Positions 15,401-21,710 of a DNA stretch of 22,399 nt are shown one piece after another. Source of the stretch: a virus. The notes beneath the pieces are model-generated. The model was not told the DNA's origin and did not search any database. It worked only from the letters and a program-made list of their open reading frames with translations. The DNA lies in the IMG/VR virus record IMGVR_UViG_3300035701_001754, positions 1 through 22,399 of that record; one strand, given 5' to 3'. The stretch's first letter is position 1, and every line of letters starts with the position of its first letter. The position numbers were made by a program, and so were the translations under genes.

Positions 15401-16269
15401 TATTGTATGGGTGGGGATAGTGACATCGATACCGTTTGTTGTCCATTTACCCTTGTTATCAGTTTAAACTCACCATAATAATAACAAATCCTTATTAGGT
15501 ATTTACCGGGAGAGACATTCTTGAAAAAATATGTTCCGTTGTTGAATTTTGCCGTTTTACAGTTAGAGAACTTATTTATTTTGTTCTCATTACATCCAAT
15601 CTCATAAACCATAAGTTCTTTTATCCTTTTATTACCTTGAATTGGTATTAAGTATATTTTTAAGTTTTCAGGAATACTGGTATTGCCGTATTTTTTTGAT
15701 CTCCCATCAATTTTTAATATCACACTATTATCGTCTGGAGTATCAACTATATTTACGGGAGATATTGGTTTTGGAACAAATAAAACCGTATCTTTTTTAG
15801 TGTTACGTAACTTATTAATCAGAATACTATCTTTTTTAATCTTACTATTTAAATCGTTTAACTGATTTTTGAGTTTAGATAATTCAAAATCAGATAAGTT
15901 CAATTTTTTAGTCAATTCATTAATCTCATTAAATCTACTATGTAATAATTCCTTATTGTTTTTTTCAATGTTTCTTAAACTATCCAATTTTGATTTATCC
16001 TCATCTTGTTGTTTAGTAAGATTTTGAATTTTATCAATTGTGACTTGAACTGTTAACTTAGATATGGAATCCAAAATATCATTTGAAATTTGAAACCTAT
16101 TTGAAATACTATCACTTTTTGAAATTATATTTTCAATTTTATTATCAGTTACTTTTGAAGAATATAATCTTCCGATGAACCCAATTAAACACATAACCCC
16201 AAATAATCCAATTATTAGAAGAATCGTTCTGACGTGTGTTAAAAGATATAATAATATGATTTTTATCAT
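15400..16269 (-). CDS. Membrane-anchored coiled-coil protein with C-terminal beta domain, 289 aa
   Basis: An N-terminal transmembrane segment (about 14-34) is followed by a long coiled coil (about 38-165) and a beta-rich C-terminal domain (about 185-285) with GTYFFKNVSPGKYLIRI, resembling carboxypeptidase-regulatory-like or SpaA-type sandwiches. Three cysteines in the C-terminal part (two of them 12 residues apart) suggest disulfides outside the cytoplasm. It begins 5 nt after the 94-aa membrane protein, so they act together. The topology would suit an envelope-spanning lysis (spanin-like) or surface role; this is inference from shape, not from homology. Confidence 0.75.
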   Translation of the reverse strand: MIKIILLYLLTHVRTILLIIGLFGVMCLIGFIGRLYSSKVTDNKIENIISKSDSISNRFQISNDILDSISKLTVQVTIDKIQNLTKQQDEDKSKLDSLRNIEKNNKELLHSRFNEINELTKKLNLSDFELSKLKNQLNDLNSKIKKDSILINKLRNTKKDTVLFVPKPISPVNIVDTPDDNSVILKIDGRSKKYGNTSIPENLKIYLIPIQGNKRIKELMVYEIGCNENKINKFSNCKTAKFNNGTYFFKNVSPGKYLIRICYYYGEFKLITRVNGQQTVSMSLSPPIQ

Positions 16270-16274
16270 GTGGA

Positions 16275-16559
16275 TTATTTTATTTTACCAAGTTCTTGTA
16301 GTAGATTTAATTTAGCGGTAACACCACTTAGTGTACTATCTGATTTTCTAACTTGTTCGGTTAACTGTTCAATCTTAATTTCTAATTTTTCAACCTTTGA
16401 GGATTCTTTTTTTATTTGACCTGTGTAGTCTAATTTTAAGTCAACATATAGGTATCCGATCGCTAATACAGATATAAATAGAAGAGCCTTTATGGGTTCT
16501 TTCACGAATTGTTTGAACGTGACTGGTGGTTTTATGGGGTTTTCGGATTTGACGGCCAT
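16275..16559 (-). CDS. Small membrane protein with coiled coil, 94 aa
   Basis: The ATG at 16559-16557 (MAVKSENPIK) is chosen over one 28 codons upstream because a promoter motif lies 11 nt before it. A transmembrane segment at about 26-42 is followed by a charged coiled coil (50-90), with the tail probably periplasmic. This is i-spanin-like topology, but no sequence match is claimed. It is co-transcribed with the 289-aa protein. Confidence 0.7.
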   Translation of the reverse strand: MAVKSENPIKPPVTFKQFVKEPIKALLFISVLAIGYLYVDLKLDYTGQIKKESSKVEKLEIKIEQLTEQVRKSDSTLSGVTAKLNLLQELGKIK

Positions 16560-16570
16560 TTTTTGTTTTA

Positions 16571-16580
16571 AATAAATATC
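16571..16580 (-). promoter_or_regulatory. Late-type promoter variant GATATTTATT (94-aa / 289-aa operon)
   Basis: The minus strand reads GATATTTATTT, ending 11 nt before the chosen start. It shares 19 identical bases with the KTSC promoter at 15361-15379. Confidence 0.5.
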
Positions 16581-16636
16581 AGAAAAAAACATGACTCTCA
16601 CCATATCCGTAAATAAAATGAACATAATATTAATTT

Positions 16637-16667
16637 TTGACAATTATTTAAACATTTTAGATATAAT
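16637..16667 (+). promoter_or_regulatory. Possible sigma70-like promoter of the unfoldase
   Basis: TTGACA (16637-16642) and TATAAT (16662-16667) are perfect E. coli-type hexamers, separated by 19 nt, longer than the usual 17. A 50-nt leader would precede the ATG at 16718. In a Bacteroidetes host the meaning of this consensus is doubtful; AT-rich chance matches are possible. Confidence 0.35.
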
Positions 16668-16717
16668 GTTTTATTTTTCATGATATTTGTGTTATATTAG
16701 TTATTAAAATATAAAAT

Positions 16718-18733
16718 ATGGCGATAGATTTTTTTGACGAAAGTCAACCCCAGCATCCAACCAGAAAATTAAAAAGAAATAGTAACACCCCTATTTTGGA
16801 TAATTTTTCAAGAGATCTTATTAGATTGGCACAGGAAGGTAAAATTGATCCTGTTGTTGGAAGAGACAAAGAAGTAAGGAGAATTGCACAAATTCTTTCA
16901 AGAAAAAAGAAGAATAACGCTGTTATCGTTGGTGATGCTGGTGTTGGTAAATCGGCGTTGGTTGAAAAATTAGCACTACTAATTAATAAAGGTCAATGTC
17001 CCACTAACCTATTAGATAAAAGACTCGTCGCTCTTGATTTAACGTCATTGGTTGCCGGCACAAAGTATAGAGGACAATTTGAAGAACGCATTAAGGCAAT
17101 CCTAAATGAATTACAGGAAGCCCCGAATGTTATCATTTTTATTGATGAATTACATACGATGGTTGGGGCGGGAAACGCAAGTGGGTCAATGGATGCCGCC
17201 AATATTTTAAAACCCGCTTTAGCCCGGGGAGAATTACAATGTATCGGCGCCACCACATTTGATGAATATAAAAAAAGTATTGAAAAGGATGGTGCTCTTT
17301 CAAGAAGATTCCAAAAGATCATATTAACAGAACCAACCGAAGTGGAAACGGTTGAGATATTAAATAATCTACAAAGTTCATATGAAAACTTTCATAAGGT
17401 GAAATATGAACCGGGAGTAATGGATATAATTGTTAAATTATCAAAAAGATATATAACCGATAGATATTTTCCCGATAAGGCAATTGACGTTTTAGATGAG
17501 TTAGGATCAGAAAAGAAAATATCCAATAAAACACCCGAAATAATTGATAAACTCAAAAAAGATATTGATATTCTTAATGAGAAGAAACAGGCAGTAGTAA
17601 AAACCCAAGATTATGAACAAGCCGCGAAATTAAGAGATGATGGACAAAAACTTATTGCGAAATTTGAAGAAGAAAAAAGAAAATGGTTAGAACTTAGGGA
17701 TGATAATAAAATTCCCATTCATATTGAAGATGTGTATGAGATTATTTCAAATATCACTGGCGTTCCTATAGCTAAATTAGATTCAAAAGAAACTGAAAAA
17801 CTTCTGAATCTAGAAAAAATACTCGCCTCTAAAGTTATTGGACAAGATGAGGCGATTGCAATAATATCCAAATGTATTAGAAGAAATCGGGTTGGAATTA
17901 AAGATACAAACAAACCAATCGGTTCGTTTATGTTCTTAGGATCAACAGGTGTTGGTAAAACCCACCTAGCAAAATGTTTAGCTGAAATATTATTTGAGGA
18001 TCCCGAAAAAATAATTCGTATTGACATGAGTGAATATCAGGAAAAGCACACGGCGAGCCGTTTGATCGGCGCTCCTCCGGGATATGTTGGTTATGATGAG
18101 GGGGGACAACTTACTGAGAAAGTAAAAAATAACCCATTTTCAGTTATTCTTTTTGACGAGATTGAAAAGGCACATAAAGATGTATTTAATATGTTCCTTC
18201 AAATTTTAGATGAGGGTCACCTAACGGATGGGTTTGGTAGAAAGGTAAATTTTACAAACACATTAATTATAATGACATCAAATGTTGGTTCAAGAAAGAT
18301 TTCAGATTTCGGTGATGGTGTTGGATTTGCCACAAAAAATAGTGAGAACCAAAAATATGAAGTTAGAAAATCCATTATACAAAAATCATTAAAACAACAA
18401 TTCAGTCCTGAATTTTTAAACAGGGTTGATGATATTGTTTTGTTCAATCCACTTGGAGAGGAATCTTTAAAGAAGATTATTGATATCGAAATTACCAAAT
18501 TAAAAAACAGGTTAATTGAAAAGGGTTATCTGATCACTTTCGATAAATCCATATCACAAAGAGTTTTTGAACTAAATGTATTGGAAGAATATGGGGCGAG
18601 ACCATTGAAGAGAATTATTCAAAATTTATGTGAAGATTTTCTAAGTGAGGAGATCCTAAAGAATGAAATTCTTGTTGATCAACCCATTACGTTGAAATAT
18701 AAGGATGACACGTTAATCATCAAAAAAAAATAA
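16718..18733 (+). CDS. clpC: ClpC/ClpA-type double AAA+ unfoldase without N domain, 671 aa
   Basis: An ATP-driven protein unfoldase. AAA-1: Walker A GDAGVGKSA (72-80), pore loop KYRG (116-119), Walker B IIFIDELH (139-146), Arg finger RRF (196-198). Middle: a UVR-like helix pair with DYEQAAKLRDD (298-308), typical of ClpC. AAA-2: Walker A GSTGVGKTH (408-416), pore loop GYVGYDEGG (455-463), Walker B VILFDEIEKA (476-485). A GVGF tripeptide loop (534-537) sits where ClpC/ClpA bind ClpP. Host ClpC proteins have a roughly 140-residue N domain; here only about 30 residues precede AAA-1. No ClpP gene is in the window, so it would have to use the host peptidase or act as a chaperone. It stands alone on the plus strand, divergent from late genes. 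Confidence 0.92.
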   Translation: MAIDFFDESQPQHPTRKLKRNSNTPILDNFSRDLIRLAQEGKIDPVVGRDKEVRRIAQILSRKKKNNAVIVGDAGVGKSALVEKLALLINKGQCPTNLLDKRLVALDLTSLVAGTKYRGQFEERIKAILNELQEAPNVIIFIDELHTMVGAGNASGSMDAANILKPALARGELQCIGATTFDEYKKSIEKDGALSRRFQKIILTEPTEVETVEILNNLQSSYENFHKVKYEPGVMDIIVKLSKRYITDRYFPDKAIDVLDELGSEKKISNKTPEIIDKLKKDIDILNEKKQAVVKTQDYEQAAKLRDDGQKLIAKFEEEKRKWLELRDDNKIPIHIEDVYEIISNITGVPIAKLDSKETEKLLNLEKILASKVIGQDEAIAIISKCIRRNRVGIKDTNKPIGSFMFLGSTGVGKTHLAKCLAEILFEDPEKIIRIDMSEYQEKHTASRLIGAPPGYVGYDEGGQLTEKVKNNPFSVILFDEIEKAHKDVFNMFLQILDEGHLTDGFGRKVNFTNTLIIMTSNVGSRKISDFGDGVGFATKNSENQKYEVRKSIIQKSLKQQFSPEFLNRVDDIVLFNPLGEESLKKIIDIEITKLKNRLIEKGYLITFDKSISQRVFELNVLEEYGARPLKRIIQNLCEDFLSEEILKNEILVDQPITLKYKDDTLIIKKK

Positions 18734-18742
18734 TCTAAATAT

Positions 18743-18772
18743 GTTGATTTTTTTGTAAATCACATATATTTA
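18743..18772 (+). promoter_or_regulatory. Host-type promoter of a candidate small RNA
   Basis: GTTG (18743-18746) and TATATTTA (18765-18772) are 18 nt apart, close to the Bacteroidetes -33/-7 arrangement (TTTG, TAnnTTTG). TATTTATA also occurs at 18767-18774. It lies just after the unfoldase stop and before a GC-hairpin terminator with no ORF between. Confidence 0.5.
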
Positions 18773-18776
18773 TATC

Positions 18777-18876
18777 TTCAGAGGTTGTCTTTGACGATCA
18801 CCTTTTCGTTTTTTTTATTAGGTGGGGTTGAACCCACTCAAGACCTTTAAATCCCGGCCATCAGTCGGGATTTTTC
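18777..18876 (+). ncRNA. Candidate structured small RNA, about 100 nt
   Basis: The stretch has no ATG ORF, lies between a host-type promoter and a strong terminator, and can fold as a branched structure. A closing helix joins AGAGGT (18780-18785) and CTTTGA (18789-18794) with TCAAG (18838-18842) and ACCTTT (18843-18848). Inside, CACCT (18799-18803) can pair with AGGTG (18820-18824), or GTGGG (18822-18826) with CCCAC (18833-18837). The second hairpin resembles a tRNA T arm. No known RNA family is recognised. It might instead be only the 3' untranslated region of the unfoldase mRNA. Confidence 0.45.
18849..18876 (+). terminator. Rho-independent terminator (small RNA / unfoldase)
   Basis: AAATCCCG (18849-18856) pairs with CGGGATTT (18866-18873) across a 9-nt loop, followed by more T. 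Confidence 0.85.
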
Positions 18877-18884
18877 ATGCGTAT

Positions 18885-18915
18885 TTTGTTTTTTCGGGAA
18901 TTTTATGTATATTTA
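18885..18915 (+). promoter_or_regulatory. Host-type promoter of the lipoprotein gene
   Basis: TTTG (18885-18888), a 19-nt spacer, and TATATTTA (18908-18915) match the Bacteroidetes promoter pattern except for the last base. The -7 element ends 6 nt before the ATG. Confidence 0.55.
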
Positions 18916-18921
18916 AAAGAT

Positions 18922-19071
18922 ATGAAAAAATACAGTATATTGATGATTATTATGACATTATTTGTTATAGTATCATGTGGATCAGGGTCAACCACTAAAA
19001 AAACAACCAACGACTCGGTAACAGTTAAGATGGACACTACGAAATTGGTAGACACGGTAACAGTTAAATAA
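18922..19071 (+). CDS. Small lipoprotein, 49 aa
   Basis: The start MKKYSILMII is followed by a hydrophobic signal and a lipobox-type cysteine (VIVSC, Cys19), so the mature protein is a 31-residue lipid-anchored peptide. After the Cys come Gly/Ser (GSGS), as often seen in Bacteroidetes lipoproteins. The tail contains two DTVTVK/DSVTVK-like units, matching a short DNA repeat. The ATG at 18922 is preferred over one 15 codons upstream, which precedes the promoter element. Possible roles are exclusion of other phages or an outer spanin; neither can be shown from sequence. Confidence 0.75.
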   Translation: MKKYSILMIIMTLFVIVSCGSGSTTKKTTNDSVTVKMDTTKLVDTVTVK

Positions 19072-19098
19072 AAAAGGGGTCCTCGCGACCCTTTTTTT
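19071..19098 (+). terminator. Rho-independent terminator after lipoprotein gene
   Basis: GGGTC (19077-19081) pairs with GACCC (19087-19091), extended by A/T pairs, followed by seven T. The stem begins at the last base of the stop codon. Confidence 0.88.
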
Positions 19099-19120
19099 GA
19101 TAGTTATTGTAAACAAACCC

Positions 19121-19369
19121 ATGAGTAATTTTATCGTTTCCTACAATAAAGTATGCTTCCCCCCAAAAAAATCAAAAAAAATGGGATTTCATTTCAGTAC
19201 CGCAAGACATAAATGGGTTGTAAGTATTTCACCCTCAATTCATCTCTATTTTGAATCACATTCACCATCCGAACATAAAAGATTTTGGAAAGATGGACTT
19301 TCTGGCCTATATTTGTCGCTTGGGTGGTTACAATGGTCACTCACAATTGGAATTTTTAAAAAACCGTAA
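19121..19369 (+). CDS. Unknown first gene of the RNA-repair operon, 82 aa
   Basis: No family recognised. The ATG at 19121 (MSNFIVSYNK) is used rather than a TTG inside the preceding terminator tail. The protein is rich in aromatic and basic residues (Trp, Phe, His, Lys), with no membrane segment. Its stop overlaps the ATG of the RNA ligase by one base (TAATG), so translation is coupled and a function linked to RNA ends is plausible. No promoter consensus was found between the terminator at 19098 and the start. Confidence 0.7.
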   Translation: MSNFIVSYNKVCFPPKKSKKMGFHFSTARHKWVVSISPSIHLYFESHSPSEHKRFWKDGLSGLYLSLGWLQWSLTIGIFKKP

Positions 19370-20493
19370 TGTTAGATATTCTTGAAAAATATCATGCTGA
19401 TGGTCTGCTTCACAAACAGACTCACCCAACTCTTGATTTAACTATTTGGAACTACACACCAAAAGTTGCTTATGAGAGACTTTGGGATGACATTACTTTG
19501 CAGTGCCGTGGGTTGGTTACCAATTCTGAAGGTAGAATTGTTGCCCGACCATTCCGTAAATTCTTCAACTATGAAGAATTAAAACCAGAAGACATTCCAA
19601 ACGAAGAATTTGAAGTGTTTGAAAAAATGGATGGATCGTTAGGTATTCTATTCAACTATAAAGGTGAGTGGATAATGGCAACGCGCGGTTCATTTACTTC
19701 TGATCAAGCAATAAAAGCTAAAGAAATTTTGGATAGATATCGTTCAGATAAAAAGGTTACATATAAGAATGGATTAAGTAAGTCTCTTACATTTCTATTT
19801 GAAATAATTTATCCAGAAAATCGTATCGTAATTGATTATGGTGAAGAGAAATTGGTGTTATTGGGTGCGGTCTATAATGGTCACCCATTACCAGATGGTA
19901 CGTACTCATCACTTAAAAATGGTGATGAATATACTTATCGTGATTTATGTAGTGTTATTAAATTCATTGGTTGTGAAGTAGTAAAAAAATACGATGGTAT
20001 TACTGACTATAAACTAATAAAGGAAACAATAACTAATGATCAGGAAGGACGTGTTATTCGTTTTAAGAATGGATTTAGAATGAAAGATAAGGGGGAAGAG
20101 TATTGCCGTTTACACCGGATCTTAACTAATATTTCTAATCGTAATATTTGGGAATATCTTAAAGATGGTAAACCATTGGACGATTTACTTGAAAAGGTAC
20201 CAGATGAATTTTATAATTGGGTAAAGAAAACCGTTAGTAATCTTAAATATGGATATTGGAGAATAAGTGAAGATGCTGGTAAAATGCACGATTATTTCCG
20301 ATATGGAAAATATGGTGATGTCGATCCTATGCCAACTAAAAAAGAGTTTGCTGAATTTGTAAGTAAACAACCACCAGCATATCGTGCGGTAATGTTTAAG
20401 ATGTGGGACAGAAAACCATACGATGATGTAATATGGAAACTGTTATATCCAAAGAAAGTTGAACAACCTTTTAAAAAATTGGATGATGAGTAA
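19369..20493 (+). CDS. RNA ligase, T4 Rnl1-like, 374 aa
   Basis: An ATP-dependent RNA ligase that joins 3'-OH and 5'-phosphate ends through a lysine-AMP intermediate. Nucleotidyltransferase motifs are in order: motif I EKMDGS with the adenylated Lys86, RGLVTN ahead of it at 47-52, the FLFEIIYPENRIVIDY block (motif IIIa) near 142-157, EGRVIRFKNG (motif IV) near 230, and RMKDKGEEYCRLH (motif V) near 240. Length equals T4 Rnl1 (374 aa). T4 uses Rnl1 to repair tRNAs cut by host anticodon nucleases, and a tRNA region lies 1 kb downstream here. It overlaps the neighbouring genes on both sides. No polynucleotide kinase is present in the window. Confidence 0.92.
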   Translation: MLDILEKYHADGLLHKQTHPTLDLTIWNYTPKVAYERLWDDITLQCRGLVTNSEGRIVARPFRKFFNYEELKPEDIPNEEFEVFEKMDGSLGILFNYKGEWIMATRGSFTSDQAIKAKEILDRYRSDKKVTYKNGLSKSLTFLFEIIYPENRIVIDYGEEKLVLLGAVYNGHPLPDGTYSSLKNGDEYTYRDLCSVIKFIGCEVVKKYDGITDYKLIKETITNDQEGRVIRFKNGFRMKDKGEEYCRLHRILTNISNRNIWEYLKDGKPLDDLLEKVPDEFYNWVKKTVSNLKYGYWRISEDAGKMHDYFRYGKYGDVDPMPTKKEFAEFVSKQPPAYRAVMFKMWDRKPYDDVIWKLLYPKKVEQPFKKLDDE

Positions 20494-20914
20494 GTTGAAA
20501 TTATATTTGGATGACTTGCGAACCCCGGTCGATAAGGATTGGATCGTTGTAAGAAATTACGACGAGTTCGTAGAAAAAATAAAAGAACATGGGGTTCATT
20601 CTTTTCACACCATTTCATTGGATCATGATTTGGGTGATAGTGCTATGTCCGAATATTTCAATAATGTTAGATTTAACTACACGTTGGATTATAATAACAT
20701 TAGTGAAAAAACCGGGTATGATTGTATTAAATGGTTGGTTCTTTATTTTATGGAAGAAGTTGGACCCGGGGAAGAGTTTTATTTTCCACAAATATATTCA
20801 CATTCAGCAAATCCGATTGGGGCAGCAAACATTATTGGATATGCGAATAATTTTCTAAAGAACATGAGACAACCACAAACATGTATAAGGGTTAGAGTTG
20901 ATCATACAGTTTAA
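20483..20914 (+). CDS. Cyclic-phosphate-processing receiver-like (cREC) protein, 143 aa
   Basis: The protein shows the hallmarks of the cREC family, receiver-fold proteins predicted to act on 2',3'-cyclic phosphate RNA ends and often found with RNA ligases: LYLDDLRTP near the N terminus, SLDHDLGD near residue 46, a GYDCIKWL helix, and the HSANPIGAANI motif near residue 112. Acidic residues of the first two motifs would bind metal. The start lies inside the last codons of the ligase gene (ATGATG at 20483; the second ATG at 20486 is an equal choice), so the two are coupled. Together with the ligase it could heal and seal RNA broken by nucleases that leave cyclic phosphates. Confidence 0.82.
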   Translation: MMSKLKLYLDDLRTPVDKDWIVVRNYDEFVEKIKEHGVHSFHTISLDHDLGDSAMSEYFNNVRFNYTLDYNNISEKTGYDCIKWLVLYFMEEVGPGEEFYFPQIYSHSANPIGAANIIGYANNFLKNMRQPQTCIRVRVDHTV

Positions 20915-20919
20915 ATTTA

Positions 20920-21204
20920 TTAAGGTTTTTCAGGAGGGGTAATTCCTTCATCTTTATCCTCTTCTTTAAAATTATATTTTGGTTTGTAAGAAAATTTATC
21001 CATTGTATCTGCCCCCATACCAATACCAGTAATAATCATAATGGCGTTAACAATATTGTCAGATGGTACGAACCCTTCAATTGTTGCCTGTAATAATAAT
21101 GTGGTGCAAAGAACCAATGTTCCTATTAATACAATTACTGGCTTAATGGATGTTCCACCTCTTTCATCTTTTAATAATTCAATGATCCAAGCTTTGAATG
21201 TCAT
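20920..21204 (-). CDS. Small two-TM protein, holin-like, 94 aa
   Basis: Two hydrophobic segments (about 21-41 and 51-67) are joined by a short loop (GFVPSDN) and followed by a charged C-terminal tail (EEDKDEG, then PEKP). This is the layout of class II holins, with the segment GMGADTMDKFS after TM2 seen in similar small phage membrane proteins. No lysozyme gene is in the window to confirm a lysis cassette. A GTATTTATA late motif lies 31 nt upstream. It converges with the cREC gene, 5 bp apart. Confidence 0.65.
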   Translation of the reverse strand: MTFKAWIIELLKDERGGTSIKPVIVLIGTLVLCTTLLLQATIEGFVPSDNIVNAIMIITGIGMGADTMDKFSYKPKYNFKEEDKDEGITPPEKP

Positions 21205-21235
21205 ATAGTATTGGTTTAATGGTGTTTATATTACC

Positions 21236-21244
21236 TATAAATAC
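21236..21244 (-). promoter_or_regulatory. Late-type promoter motif GTATTTATA (holin-like gene)
   Basis: The minus strand reads GTATTTATAGG, 31 nt before the start codon. The flank after the motif resembles that at 14291-14299. Confidence 0.62.
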
Positions 21245-21304
21245 TCTCGAAAATCAATTAAAAATTATGGGTTAAAAATATTTTTAAAAAAAAATAAGAA
21301 AAAG

Positions 21305-21335
21305 TTGGTTTTTCAAATACTTATATGTATCTTTG
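21305..21335 (+). promoter_or_regulatory. Host-type promoter at the head of the tRNA region
   Basis: TTGG (21305-21308), a 19-nt spacer and TATCTTTG (21328-21335), an exact TAnnTTTG, form the best host-type promoter in the window. The start of transcription would be near 21340. No other promoter is seen before the tRNAs. Confidence 0.7.
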
Positions 21336-21376
21336 TTCTATATTCGGAAGAAAGTATTAAAATTAAAATAAATTCA

Positions 21377-21478
21377 ATGACACAGTTCAAACATATGGAA
21401 TCCTTTATTATCTGTTCAAAATGGGCGGATGAGCGTGATTTTGCCATATCCCGAGCTGTTGAAATTCAAGAAGGTTAA
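21377..21478 (+). CDS. Small ORF of unknown function, 33 aa
   Basis: The ORF MTQFKHMESF... ends IQEG before TAA; an internal Met at residue 7 is an alternative start. It follows an A/T-rich leader, suited to Bacteroidetes initiation, and lies between a host-type promoter and a terminator, as sole ORF of a 200-nt unit. It has balanced composition with two Cys/Trp-containing segments and no membrane stretch. It could be a peptide gene or a leader ORF controlling readthrough into the tRNAs. Confidence 0.45.
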   Translation: MTQFKHMESFIICSKWADERDFAISRAVEIQEG

Positions 21479-21507
21479 ACTCTGTTTAATCTAAAAGAAA
21501 CTAAATG

Positions 21508-21536
21508 ACCTCGGAATAAAATCCCGGGGTTTTTTA
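21508..21536 (+). terminator. Terminator or attenuator between the small ORF and tRNA-Ala
   Basis: ACCTCGG (21508-21514) pairs with CCGGGGT (21524-21530), one G-U pair, loop of 9 nt, followed by six T. The tRNA-Ala starts only 6 nt after the T run with no promoter between, so some readthrough is needed if the tRNAs are to be made. Confidence 0.7.
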
Positions 21537-21542
21537 TTTTAT

Positions 21543-21619
21543 GGGGGTTGGGACTGCATCGGAGTGGTCATCTCACTTGCAATGAGAAAAACAGGCGGTA
21601 TCGTTCACCGCAACCTCCA
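21543..21619 (+). tRNA. tRNA-Ala (anticodon TGC), unusual invariant positions
   Basis: All four arms pair: acceptor GGGGGTT (21543-21549) with AACCTCC (21612-21618), D stem GACT/GGTC, anticodon stem TCTCA/TGAGA around CTTGCAA (anticodon 21578-21580), T stem GCGGT/ACCGC. The acceptor contains the G3-U70 pair that identifies alanine tRNAs, and the discriminator is A. Odd points: position 8 is G instead of U, the variable loop is 7 nt, and the T loop is ATCGTTC, so the usual T54-A58 pair is reversed to A54-T58. A full CCA end is not encoded. Confidence 0.7.
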
Positions 21620-21624
21620 CAATT

Positions 21625-21637
21625 AGTTCTTTAAAAT
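21625..21637 (+). promoter_or_regulatory. boxA-like leader before tRNA-His
   Basis: AGTTCTTTAAAAT directly precedes the tRNA. It resembles the antitermination boxA of rRNA operons (GCTCTTTAACA in E. coli). Two more copies stand in the same place before the tRNA-like genes at 21835 and 22312. Confidence 0.5.
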
Positions 21638-21710
21638 TGCCGCTTTAGCTTAATGGGCAGAGTACATGACTGTGGATCATGGGGCGTGGGTTCGAAGCTC
21701 ACAGGTGGTA
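21638..21710 (+). tRNA. tRNA-His (anticodon GTG)
   Basis: Near-canonical cloverleaf: acceptor GCCGCTT (21639-21645) with AGGTGGT (21703-21709), T8 and A9, D stem GCTT/GAGT with a GGG-containing loop, anticodon stem CATGA/TCATG around CTGTGGA (anticodon 21672-21674), T stem GTGGG/CTCAC with loop TTCGAAG. tRNA-His normally carries G-1 opposite C73; here the encoded bases are T at 21638 and A at 21710, which also pair, giving an 8-bp acceptor with a different end pair. CCA is not encoded. Confidence 0.88.
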
